In this document: positions 23,755-32,301 of the stretch, in pieces
How positions within the stretch are numbered: the stretch's first letter is position 1
Layout: each line of letters begins with the position of its first letter
Program-made: the position numbers and the translations under genes
From: Actinomadura sp. NBRC 104425
GTDB lineage: Bacteria; Actinomycetota; Actinomycetes; Streptosporangiales; Streptosporangiaceae
Assembly (NCBI RefSeq): GCF_030269545.1
Contig: NZ_BSTN01000040.1
Coordinates: forward strand, 1 to 39,305
DNA length: 39,305 nucleotides
Direction of reading: 5' to 3'
The notes under the pieces: model-generated
Databases searched by the model: none
The model's input: only the letters and a program-made list of their open reading frames with translations
What the model was told of the DNA's origin: nothing

Positions 23755-26520
23755 ATGCTGCTGAACAGGTCGTCGCGGGAGCGGGTGGCGCCCGGTTGGG
23801 GAGCCCACGACACGATCACCGCGGCCGTGCGGGCGGCCGCGGCCGGGGCGACGGTGTACGTGCATCCCGGGGAGTACCGGGAGAGCATCGTGCTGAACCG
23901 GGACGTCACGCTGCTGGCGGAGAAGGGGCCCGGCACGGTGCGGATCGTCTCGCCGCGCGGGCCCGCGATCACCGTGCACGGCGGCGCGGCCGTCGTCCGC
24001 GATCTGACCGTGGTGGGCGCCGCCCCCGGCGAGCCCGCGGTCTCGCTGCGCGGCGGGACGCCGGCCCTGCAAGGCTGCGAGGTCTCCGGGGGGCGGATCG
24101 AGGTCACCGGCGACGCGGCGGCCACGCTGGCCGGCTGCACGGTCGTCGGCGCGGACGGCGCGGCGGTCCGGCTGACCGGGACCAGCCGGACGGTGCTGGA
24201 GAACCTGACCATCCGGATCGCCGGCGGCGACGGCGTCGTCGTCGACGACGAGGCGCGCGCCGAGTGCACCGGCGCCCTGGTGGACGGCGCCGCAGGCCGG
24301 GGCGTGCACGTGGCCGGGACCGCCCGCGCCCGCTTCACCCGCTGCGACGTCCGGGGCACCCGCGCCGCCGCGGTGCACGCGGAGGGCGGTGCCGCGCTCG
24401 TGCTGAGCGAGTGCCGGCTGCACGACGCCGACGCCCACGGCGTCCGGCTCGGCGGGTCGGCCGGGCGGCGCACGCCCGACCCCGGCGGCGCGCCCGCGGA
24501 CCGGCCGGACGGCAAGGACGCGCCCCGGCGGGACGCGGCGTCCGCGGAGGAGCCGCGCACCTCCGCCGCGCACGCCGTCCTGCTGCGCCGCTGCGAGATC
24601 TCCCGCACCGGCGCGTCCGGAGTGCTCGCCGAGGACGAGGCGGCGGCCGTCCTGGAGGGCTGCCACGTGCACGACACCAGCCGCGCCGCGATCTTCGCGA
24701 CCGGGCACAGCGAGCTGGAACTGGACGGCGTCCGGGCGGTGGACGTCGAGGGCAGCGCGCTCGCCGCGGCCGGGGACGCGGTGCTGCGCGTCCGGGGCGG
24801 CACGCTCGCCCGCACCGCCGCGAACGGGCTGTACGCGACCGGCCGCGCGGACGTGACGCTCACCGACTGCGCCATCGAGGGCACCGGGTACACGGCCGTC
24901 CACCTCGCCGACGCGGCGCGCGCGACGCTGACCGGCTGCCGCATCCGGGAGACGCCCGAGTACGGGATCCGGGTGTGCGAGCGCGCCGAGCTGGCGGCGG
25001 ACGGCACGGGCGTGCGGGACGCGCGGCTCGCGGGCGTCTTCGTGGAGGGCGGCGACGCGGTGCTGCGCGACTGCGCGGTCGAGCACGTCCGCAGCGGGAT
25101 CGTGCTGCGCACCACGCACCGGCCGCTGCTGTCCGGCTGCCAGGTCGGCGACGTCGCGGAGGTCGGCGTGGAGGTCGGCCCCGAAGGCGGCGCCGTCATC
25201 GAGGACGTCCAGGTGCGGCGCACCGGCGCGACCGGGATGTTCCTGGACGCCGGCAGCACCGCGCTGATCGACGGCTGCGCGGTGCAGGACGTCGAGGGCA
25301 CCGGGCTGTTCGCCGGGGCGCGGGCGCGCCCGCGCGTGCGCGGCCTGGTGGTCGAGCGTCCCGGCCGCAACGGCGTGTTCGTCGCCGAGGGCGCGGCCGG
25401 GCTGTTCGAGGACTGCCGGATCCGCGACGCCGGGTATCCGGCGCTGTACGTGGAGGCCGCCGCGAAGCCCGTGCTGCGCCGCTGCGCGGTGGAGGGCGGC
25501 GACCACGACCTGGTCGTCTGCGACGGGGCCGAACCGGTCGTCGAGGACTGCCGGTCGGAGGGGGTGCGCGACGGCGTCCTGTCGCAGGGCCGCGTCCCCG
25601 CCGCCGGGGCCGCGACCGGCACCGCGACCGGCGCGGGCGGCGCGGCCAGCTCGCGCGGCGGCCGGGGCGGCGACGGCGAGGACGCCGAGCGGTCGGCGCA
25701 GGAGCGGCTCGCCGAGCTGCGCGCCGAGCTCGACCGGCTGGTCGGCCTCGAACGGGTCAAACGCGACATCGTCGGGCTCACCAAGCTGATGCGGATGGTG
25801 AAGGTGCGGCAGGAGGCGGGCCTTCCGCCGCCGCCGCTGAACCGCCACCTGGTGTTCGCCGGCAATCCGGGCACCGGCAAGACCACGGTCGCGCGGCTGT
25901 ACGGCGGGTTCCTGCACGCGCTCGGCCTGCTGGAACGCGGGCATCTCGTCGAGGCCGACCGCGGCGACCTGGTCGGCGAGTACGTCGGCCACACCGCGCC
26001 GAAGACGCAGGCGGTGTTCCGCCGGGCGCTCGGCGGCGTGCTGTTCATCGACGAGGCGTACGCGCTCGTCCCGCACGGGCAGCCGAACGACTTCGGCCAG
26101 GAGGTGATCTCCACCCTGGTGAAGCTGATGGAGGACCACCGCGACGAGATCGTGGTGATCGTGGCCGGGTACCCCGAGGAGATGGAGCGGTTCCTGGCCT
26201 CCAACGCGGGGCTGGGCTCGCGTTTCACCCGCACCCTGACGTTCGAGGACTACGACACCGACGAACTGGTGCAGATCGTGCAGCACCATGCCGACCGGCA
26301 CCGGTACGAGTGCCCGGAGGAGACCGTCCGGGCCCTGCGCGGGTTCTTCGACGAGCTTCCCCGGGGACGGCAGTTCGGCAACGGCCGCACCGCACGACAG
26401 GTCTTCCAGCTGATGACCGAGCGGCACGCGCAGCGGATCGCCGACGACCTGGCCACGGCGGAGCCCGGAGACCTGTCGACGCTGCTGCCGGTGGACCTGC
26501 CGGAGGTCGAGGCGCTGTGA
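23755..26520 (+). CDS. Right-handed beta-helix protein fused to an EccA/CbbX-type AAA+ ATPase (921 aa)
   Basis: The first 620 residues or so are a run of about 23-residue repeats (LEGCHVHDTSRAAIFATG, LRDCAVEHVRSGIV, FEDCRIRDAGYPALYVEAAA), the right-handed parallel beta-helix pattern of pectate-lyase-like proteins, with a polar loop inserted around 240-270. After a Gly/Ala linker, a CbbX-type AAA+ domain begins (LVGLERVKRDIVGLTKLMRMV): Walker A GNPGTGKTT (703-711), Walker B LFIDEAYAL (D766, E767), SRF with R823 as arginine finger, and a lid domain to the end. ESX systems use the cytosolic AAA+ protein EccA, and this ATPase half probably takes that place. No signal peptide is present, so the beta-helix should be cytosolic and may recognise substrates. 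Confidence 0.88.
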   Translation: MLLNRSSRERVAPGWGAHDTITAAVRAAAAGATVYVHPGEYRESIVLNRDVTLLAEKGPGTVRIVSPRGPAITVHGGAAVVRDLTVVGAAPGEPAVSLRGGTPALQGCEVSGGRIEVTGDAAATLAGCTVVGADGAAVRLTGTSRTVLENLTIRIAGGDGVVVDDEARAECTGALVDGAAGRGVHVAGTARARFTRCDVRGTRAAAVHAEGGAALVLSECRLHDADAHGVRLGGSAGRRTPDPGGAPADRPDGKDAPRRDAASAEEPRTSAAHAVLLRRCEISRTGASGVLAEDEAAAVLEGCHVHDTSRAAIFATGHSELELDGVRAVDVEGSALAAAGDAVLRVRGGTLARTAANGLYATGRADVTLTDCAIEGTGYTAVHLADAARATLTGCRIRETPEYGIRVCERAELAADGTGVRDARLAGVFVEGGDAVLRDCAVEHVRSGIVLRTTHRPLLSGCQVGDVAEVGVEVGPEGGAVIEDVQVRRTGATGMFLDAGSTALIDGCAVQDVEGTGLFAGARARPRVRGLVVERPGRNGVFVAEGAAGLFEDCRIRDAGYPALYVEAAAKPVLRRCAVEGGDHDLVVCDGAEPVVEDCRSEGVRDGVLSQGRVPAAGAATGTATGAGGAASSRGGRGGDGEDAERSAQERLAELRAELDRLVGLERVKRDIVGLTKLMRMVKVRQEAGLPPPPLNRHLVFAGNPGTGKTTVARLYGGFLHALGLLERGHLVEADRGDLVGEYVGHTAPKTQAVFRRALGGVLFIDEAYALVPHGQPNDFGQEVISTLVKLMEDHRDEIVVIVAGYPEEMERFLASNAGLGSRFTRTLTFEDYDTDELVQIVQHHADRHRYECPEETVRALRGFFDELPRGRQFGNGRTARQVFQLMTERHAQRIADDLATAEPGDLSTLLPVDLPEVEAL

Positions 26521-26566
26521 GAACGACCCCCGCCGCCGAGCCCCGCACCGAGTTGCAGGAGGAACG

Positions 26567-27196
26567 ATGACCGACCCCATCGTCTCGCAGTACGACGACG
26601 ACCCGGTCGACACCACGCCCCACATCGGCGAAGGGGACGAGAGTGAGGAGGAGCCCCCGCCGCCCGACCTCGGCAACACCGACTCCCCGGACCTGACGGT
26701 CTGGGAGACGCGGCCGTCCTTCAACGACGACCCGAAGAACTCCGAACAGTCAGGCGGAGGCGGAGCGCCCCCGGACAGCACGCCCGCCGAGGACTTTTCG
26801 ATCAACCTGAAGAAGGTCGCGACGGAGGTCGAGAACATGCTCGCGACCTCCCGCATGCTCGTCAAGCAGTACGAGGAACTCCGGACCAAGGTCCTCAACA
26901 CGCAGGGGACCATCTTCGGCCAGGACGCGATGGAGGACCACGAGTCGTTTTACATCAATTACCAAGTGTACTTTCCCTCGCGCGACGAGCCCACGGAGAG
27001 CAGATGGGCGGAGCCGGCGCGCAAGTTCGCGGCCCAGATGAACCCGGCCCAGAACAAGGCGCTGCAGCACATCGGCGGCGTGCTGGAACTCGTCGGCGAG
27101 TACATCGCCCTGGTGAACCACTCGGGCCAGGTCTACGCCGAGACCGACCGCAACTCGCGGTTCCCCGCCCCGCCCCCCGGACAGGTCGTCGAATGA
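26567..27196 (+). CDS. ESX-associated helical protein with acidic N-terminus (209 aa)
   Basis: The gene starts at ATG 26567 after CAGGAGGAACG. The first 75 residues are acidic and disordered (DDDPVDTTPHIGEGDESEEEPPPPDL). Residues 80-200 form helices (INLKKVATEVENMLATSRMLVKQYEELRTKVL, then ALQHIGGVLELVGEYIALVNHSG). VYAETDRNS near the end matches the Yxxx[D/E] export motif. It resembles larger ESX-associated helical proteins rather than a 100-residue WXG100. I do not recognise a named family. It is co-directional within the locus, 46 bases after the AAA+ gene. Confidence 0.8.
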   Translation: MTDPIVSQYDDDPVDTTPHIGEGDESEEEPPPPDLGNTDSPDLTVWETRPSFNDDPKNSEQSGGGGAPPDSTPAEDFSINLKKVATEVENMLATSRMLVKQYEELRTKVLNTQGTIFGQDAMEDHESFYINYQVYFPSRDEPTESRWAEPARKFAAQMNPAQNKALQHIGGVLELVGEYIALVNHSGQVYAETDRNSRFPAPPPGQVVE

Positions 27197-27247
27197 ACCG
27201 GATCCGCGCCCACCGGCCGTCCGAGCATCCGATGACGGAGGAACGCC

Positions 27248-27568
27248 ATGGCCGACGAGTCCCCTGATTACGGCAGCATCGGGTTCACCATCGACCTGGG
27301 CCTGCTCCAGACGACCATCACCTCCGTCAAGACGGAGCACGGCAACATCTCCGCCGACCTGAACTCCGTCCGGACCAAGACCAAGAACCTCGGGACCTCG
27401 TGGAACAGCCCGGCGTACAGCAGCTTCGACGACGTCATGAAGTGGTTCGACAAGGCCTCGGGCGACCTGCTCGGCCTTCTCGACGAGCTCATCCGCCGCC
27501 TGGAGAAGTCGTACGCGAACTACAAAGCGGCCGAGGAGGCGAACTACGGCAACGTGGACACGACCTGA
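27248..27568 (+). CDS. WXG100-like ESX protein 3 (106 aa)
   Basis: ATG 27248 has GGAGGAACGCC upstream. The two-helix hairpin turns at GTSWNSPAYSSF, where WxG is changed to WNS. The second helix (MKWFDKASGDLLGLLDELIRRLEKSYANYKAAEEAN) includes YKAAE, a Yxxx[D/E] export motif. It belongs to the same cluster as the other WXG100-like genes, 51 bases after the 209-residue protein, and is probably secreted as a dimer with one of its neighbours. Confidence 0.85.
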   Translation: MADESPDYGSIGFTIDLGLLQTTITSVKTEHGNISADLNSVRTKTKNLGTSWNSPAYSSFDDVMKWFDKASGDLLGLLDELIRRLEKSYANYKAAEEANYGNVDTT

Positions 27569-27671
27569 CGCACGGCCCGCCGGGTGAACGGCGGCGGACC
27601 ACCGGGATCCCGGCTCCACCGGCCGGCGGGGCGGGACCCGGATTCCTCGTACCTGAAGGGAGGTGCTCGCG

Positions 27672-28115
27672 ATGACCGACTACGACACCGTGGAGACGCT
27701 CGACATCGGACCCGCCGGCATCAAGACGACGGCGACGGAGGTGCTGAGACTCGCCCAGGAGATAGCCGACGCCCTCGACCGCATCGTCCAGTCGCTGAAC
27801 GCGCTGACCGCGACGGGCTGGCAGGGCATGACGCAGCAGGAGGCGGAGGACTTCAACAACCGCTGGATGGAGGTGATGAAGGCCCTGTTCGGCACGAAGG
27901 AGAACCCCGAAAGCGGCGTGCTCAACGCCATCGCCAGCGGTATCGGCACGGCGGGCGACAACTACGACAAGGGCGAGACGGGCCTCACCGACATCTGGGC
28001 CAAGTTCGCCGCCGGTCTGCCGTCCGGAGACGGCACGAGCGACCAGCCGCCGTCGAAGGAGCCGCCCGCGGACGTCCTCGACACCAACAAGACCGCGATC
28101 ACGGCCGACTACTGA
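27672..28115 (+). CDS. WXG100-family ESX protein 4 (147 aa)
   Basis: ATG 27672 follows GGGAGGTGCTCGCG; an in-frame GTG at 27663 is less likely. ATGWQGMTQQEAEDFNNRW contains a canonical WxG (WQG) at the hairpin turn, and the second helix continues to about 75. DNYDKGETG gives a YDKGE export motif. Unusually, it has a C-terminal tail of about 35 residues rich in Pro/Asp/Ser (GLPSGDGTSDQPPSKEPPAD). It lies directly before eccC. Confidence 0.88.
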   Translation: MTDYDTVETLDIGPAGIKTTATEVLRLAQEIADALDRIVQSLNALTATGWQGMTQQEAEDFNNRWMEVMKALFGTKENPESGVLNAIASGIGTAGDNYDKGETGLTDIWAKFAAGLPSGDGTSDQPPSKEPPADVLDTNKTAITADY

Positions 28116-28191
28116 CGCGCGCCGCGGCCGCCGACGCGCGGACGGGCCGCCCGCGGCCCCGCCGCCCTCCCCCCGAGGCAGCTCCCAACCC

Positions 28192-31100
28192 ATGACCAGG
28201 ATCGCCTTTCACCGCCCCGCCCGGATGGCTCCGCCACCCGTGCCGCAGGACAAGCTCACCATCGCGGCGCCGCCGCAGCTGCAGCCGCAGAACACCATGT
28301 CCAACATGGTCATGCTGCTGCTCCCGCTGCTGACCAGCATCAGCATGGCCGCGTACCTGATCTCCACCGGCCGCCAGTGGATGATCTTTCTCGGCCTCGT
28401 GTTCGTGGTGTCGTCGGTGGGCCTGGCGACGGGCGTCCACATCCAGACGCTCGGCCGCACCCGCCGGACCCGGGAGCGGCAGCGCGAGCGGTACCTGGAG
28501 TACCTCGCCGGCATCCGCAGGCAGGCGCGCGACGTCGCCCGGGTGCAGCGGTTCGCCGCCGCCTGGATCCATCCGAGCCCCGAACGGCTCTGGGCGATCG
28601 CGGAGGGGCGCCGCCGCGTGTGGGAGCGGCGCCCCGAGGACCCCGACCACCTGCGCGTCCGGGTCGGCACCGGAAGCGCCCCCCTCGCCCTCACCATGAC
28701 GACGAACCGGCGGTCCGACCCGTCGGTCGAGTACGACCCGCGGTCCCTGCACGCCGCGGAGGAACTCGTGCAGACCCACGGGACGGTGGACGGGCAGCCC
28801 GCGTGGATCGACGTCGGCCGCGCCGGCGTGGTGAGCCTGCTCGGGCCGCCCGACCAGACCGAGGCCGCGGCCGCCGCGCTGCTGTGCCAGCTGTGCGTCC
28901 TGCACGCGCCGGACGACGTGCAGGTCGCCGTCGTCACCGCCGGCGACCCCGCGTGGGAGTGGACCAAGTGGCTGCCGCACACCTACGAGCCGGACCCCCG
29001 CGACCGCGGCACCGAGGTGGTGCCGCTGGTCTCCGAACGCCTCGACGGCATCGCCGACCACCTGGAGGCCGAACTGGACCGGGCGGCCGCGGCCCGCGCC
29101 GAACGCGGCACCCGGCTGGTGTCCATGGCGTCCGACGAGGCCCCCCGGCGGCGCCTCGTCGTGGTGCTGAACGGCTACGACCCCCGCACCGTGTGGGCGC
29201 AGTCCCCGCTCGTCGTCCGGCTGATCGCGGAGGCGGGGGCGCAGCTCGGTATCACGGTCGTGTGCGTCGTCACCGACGAGGCGCGTGAACCGGAGCGGGT
29301 GGACGTGCGGGTCCGGCTCGACGCGCGCGGCCGGGCGTCCCTGGAGGGACCGCATCCCGCGCTGCGCGCCGACGTCCGGGACGTGACGGTGGACCGTCCG
29401 TCGCCCGCGCTGCGTTCCCGCATCGCCCGCCTGCTCGCGCCGCTGCGGCTGTCGGGGGAGCAGGAGCAGGTGCTCGCCCAGTCGGTGTCGCTGCCGGGGA
29501 TGCTCGGCATCGGCGACGTGGCGGCGCTGGACCCCAGCAGCGTCTGGCGCGCACCGGACGACCCGGAACTGCTGCGCACCCCGGTCGGCGTCACCGCCGG
29601 CGGCGAGGCGCTCGTGCTGGACCTGAAGGAGTCGGCGCAGGGCGGGATCGGGCCGCACGGCCTGATCGTCGGCGCGACCGGCTCGGGCAAGAGCGAGCTG
29701 CTGCGCACCCTGGTCACCGGGCTGGCCACGACGCACTCGCCGGAGCACCTGGGGTTCGTCCTGATCGACTACAAGGGCGGTGCGACGTTCGCCGGGCTGA
29801 CCGGCCTGCCGCATGTCGCGGGCCTGATCACGAACCTGAGCGACGAGCAGGCGCTGGTCGACCGGGTGCGGGCCGCGCTGGCCGGGGAGCAGCAGCGCCG
29901 GCAGCGGCTGCTGCGCCGCGCGGGCAACGTCGACTCGATCCGCGACTACCACCGCAAGCAGCTGGCCGGCGGGACCGACGTGGACGGCCAACCGCTGCCG
30001 CCGCTGCCGTACCTGATGATCGTCGTGGACGAGTTCGGGGAGCTGCTGTCCCAGCAGTCGGACTTCATCGACCTGTTCGTGCAGATCGGCCGGGTGGGCC
30101 GCTCCCTCGGCATGCACCTGCTGCTGGCCACCCAGCGGCTGGAGGAGGGGCGGCTGCGGGGCCTGGAGTCCCACCTGTCCTACCGGATCTGCCTGCGCAC
30201 CTTCAGCGCCGCCGAGAGCCGCGCGGTGCTCGGCACGCCCGACGCCTACCGGCTGCCGTCCATCCCCGGATCGGCGTACCTGAAGGTGGACGAGTCGATC
30301 TACGAGCGGTTCCGGGTCGCGCACGTCTCCCGCCTCTACGACGACGCCGCACCGCAGGAACGCGTCAACGCCCCCGTCCGCCCGGTGCCGTACGGGCTGC
30401 GGACCGCACCGGCCCCCGAAGAACCGGAGCCACAGCCCGCACCCGACCCGGCGCCCGAGAACGGGCCCACCGAGCTGGAGGTCGTCGTGGAGCGGCTGGC
30501 GGCGTGCGGCGCGCCGACCCACCAGGTGTGGCTTCCGCCGCTGCCCGCCGCGTACCCGCTCGATCCGCTGCTGGCACCGGCGGAACCCGTGCCCGGCCGC
30601 GGCCTGCAGAGCCGGGTGTGGCCGACGCCGGGACGGCTCAACTTCCCCGTCGCGGTCGCGGACCTGCCCGCCCGGCAGGAGCAGCGCCCGCTCGTGCTGG
30701 ACCTGGCCGGGCTGCACGGCCACCTGGTGCTGGTCGGCGCCCCGCAGAGCGGCAAGAGCACCTTCCTGCGCACCGCGCTGATCAGCGCGATGCTCACCCA
30801 CACACCGCAGGAGCTGCAGTTCTACTGCATCGACCTCGGCGGCGGCGGGCTGGCCGCCCTGGCGGACGCCCCGCACGTGTCCGGGGTCGCCGCCCGGCGG
30901 GACGCCGAACGCGTCCGGCGGGTGCTGGCCGAGGCGACGCGGCTGGTGGACGTGCGCGAACGCATGTTCGCGGAACTGGGCGTGCAGTCGGTGGCCGACT
31001 TCCGCCGTATGCGGGACGCGGGAGCGCTCCCCGAGGGGGTGCGCGCCGCCGACGTCGTCCTGGTCATCGACAACTGGGGCGCGCTGGTCGCCGAGGTGGA

Positions 31101-32301
31101 CGACGCCTCCGCGATCGTCACGGACATCACCACCCGCGGCCTCGGGGTGGGGGTGCACGTCATGCTGACCGCGGGCCGCTGGGGCGAGCTGCGGCCCGCG
31201 CTGCGCGACAGCATCCCCGGCCGGCTCGAACTCGGCCTCAACGACCCCGCCGAATCGGAGATCGACCGCCGGCTGAGCCGCCGGCTCGGCCGCGTCCCGC
31301 CGGGCCGCGGGCTGATGCCGCCCGGCATTCCGATCCATGTCCCGCTGCCCAGGCTGGACGCCTCCGACGGCCTCGACGACCTCGCCGACGCCCAACGCGC
31401 ACTCGTCGCCGAGATCGCCGCCGCATGGCGGGGCCCGGCCGCCCCGCCGCTGAAGGTGCTGCCCCACCGCGTCACCGTCGCCGAACTGGAGCAGATCGCC
31501 GCGGCGGACGACGTCCAGGACCCGTGGGAGCGGGACGGCAGCGGCCTGGCCGACGGCGAGGTCCCCATCGGCCTGTCGCAGCGGGACCTGCGGCCCGTCG
31601 GCCTGGACCTGACCGCGGGCCGGCCGCACTTTGTGATCTTCGGTGACGCGGGCGCCGGGAAGACCTCGTTCCTGCGGGCCTGGATGCGCGGCCTGGCCCG
31701 GCTCCGCTCGCCGTGGCAGATCCGCTTCATCGTCGTCGACTACCGCCGCAGCCTGCTCGACGTGGTGCCCGAACCGTACATCGGCGCCCACGCGGGCACC
31801 CAGGAGCTGGCCGAGACGTTCGTCGAGCAGGTCGTGGCGAAGCTGCGCGAGCGCATGCCGCCGCCCGGCCTGGACTCCCGCCGGCTGCGCGACCGCGACT
31901 GGTGGCAGGGGCCGGAGTTCTATCTCGTCGTCGACGACTACGACCTGGTGGCGGACGCCCCCGGACGCAACCCGCTGGCCCCGCTGGCCGGCTTCGTCGC
32001 GCAGGGCGAGGAACTCGGCTTCCACGTCGTCATCGCCCGCCGGGTCGGCGGCGCGTCCCGCACCCTCATCGCCGACCCGCTGCTCGGTCGGCTGCGGGAG
32101 TTCGGCGCCGACGGGCTGATCCTGTCCGGGGACCCGCGGGAGGGCGCCCTGCTGGGCGGCCAGCGGGCGACCCAGCGGGTGCCGGGCCGCGGCGTGCTCG
32201 TCCGCGGCAGGACGGCCCCGGAGGTCATCCACGCCGTGCTCGACGAGGAGACCGAACCCTTGACGTACGACTCGAATCCCGCCGAGGCGGTGAGGTCATG
32301 A
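28192..32301 (+). CDS. eccC: EccC, three-domain FtsK/SpoIIIE-type ATPase of type VII secretion (1369 aa)
   Basis: The N-terminus has the EccC signature HRPARMAPPPVPQDKL and two membrane helices (about 36-77). Three ATPase domains follow: D1 Walker A GATGSGKSE (K500) with Walker B VDEFGEL (D613/E614); D2 Walker A GAPQSGKST (K855) with Walker B IDNWGAL (D960/N961); D3 Walker A GDAGAGKTS (K1157) with Walker B VDDYDLV (D1248/D1249). Only D1 keeps the D-E pair for hydrolysis, as in known EccC proteins where D1 is the catalytic domain and D2/D3 bind nucleotide and substrate. The full-length fused form (no EccCa/EccCb split) resembles that of Thermomonospora. It powers export at the inner-membrane complex with EccD. 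Its stop overlaps the next start (ATGA). Confidence 0.96.
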   Translation: MTRIAFHRPARMAPPPVPQDKLTIAAPPQLQPQNTMSNMVMLLLPLLTSISMAAYLISTGRQWMIFLGLVFVVSSVGLATGVHIQTLGRTRRTRERQRERYLEYLAGIRRQARDVARVQRFAAAWIHPSPERLWAIAEGRRRVWERRPEDPDHLRVRVGTGSAPLALTMTTNRRSDPSVEYDPRSLHAAEELVQTHGTVDGQPAWIDVGRAGVVSLLGPPDQTEAAAAALLCQLCVLHAPDDVQVAVVTAGDPAWEWTKWLPHTYEPDPRDRGTEVVPLVSERLDGIADHLEAELDRAAAARAERGTRLVSMASDEAPRRRLVVVLNGYDPRTVWAQSPLVVRLIAEAGAQLGITVVCVVTDEAREPERVDVRVRLDARGRASLEGPHPALRADVRDVTVDRPSPALRSRIARLLAPLRLSGEQEQVLAQSVSLPGMLGIGDVAALDPSSVWRAPDDPELLRTPVGVTAGGEALVLDLKESAQGGIGPHGLIVGATGSGKSELLRTLVTGLATTHSPEHLGFVLIDYKGGATFAGLTGLPHVAGLITNLSDEQALVDRVRAALAGEQQRRQRLLRRAGNVDSIRDYHRKQLAGGTDVDGQPLPPLPYLMIVVDEFGELLSQQSDFIDLFVQIGRVGRSLGMHLLLATQRLEEGRLRGLESHLSYRICLRTFSAAESRAVLGTPDAYRLPSIPGSAYLKVDESIYERFRVAHVSRLYDDAAPQERVNAPVRPVPYGLRTAPAPEEPEPQPAPDPAPENGPTELEVVVERLAACGAPTHQVWLPPLPAAYPLDPLLAPAEPVPGRGLQSRVWPTPGRLNFPVAVADLPARQEQRPLVLDLAGLHGHLVLVGAPQSGKSTFLRTALISAMLTHTPQELQFYCIDLGGGGLAALADAPHVSGVAARRDAERVRRVLAEATRLVDVRERMFAELGVQSVADFRRMRDAGALPEGVRAADVVLVIDNWGALVAEVDDASAIVTDITTRGLGVGVHVMLTAGRWGELRPALRDSIPGRLELGLNDPAESEIDRRLSRRLGRVPPGRGLMPPGIPIHVPLPRLDASDGLDDLADAQRALVAEIAAAWRGPAAPPLKVLPHRVTVAELEQIAAADDVQDPWERDGSGLADGEVPIGLSQRDLRPVGLDLTAGRPHFVIFGDAGAGKTSFLRAWMRGLARLRSPWQIRFIVVDYRRSLLDVVPEPYIGAHAGTQELAETFVEQVVAKLRERMPPPGLDSRRLRDRDWWQGPEFYLVVDDYDLVADAPGRNPLAPLAGFVAQGEELGFHVVIARRVGGASRTLIADPLLGRLREFGADGLILSGDPREGALLGGQRATQRVPGRGVLVRGRTAPEVIHAVLDEETEPLTYDSNPAEAVRS

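Noticed and set aside
21924..26234. 1436-residue minus-strand frame over eccD and the AAA+ gene
   Set aside because: Ser/Arg/Pro-rich shadow of genes with clear motifs on the plus strand.
28099..32232. 1377-residue minus-strand frame opposite eccC
   Set aside because: eccC has three complete Walker A motifs; the antisense product is His/Arg/Gln-rich with no domain.
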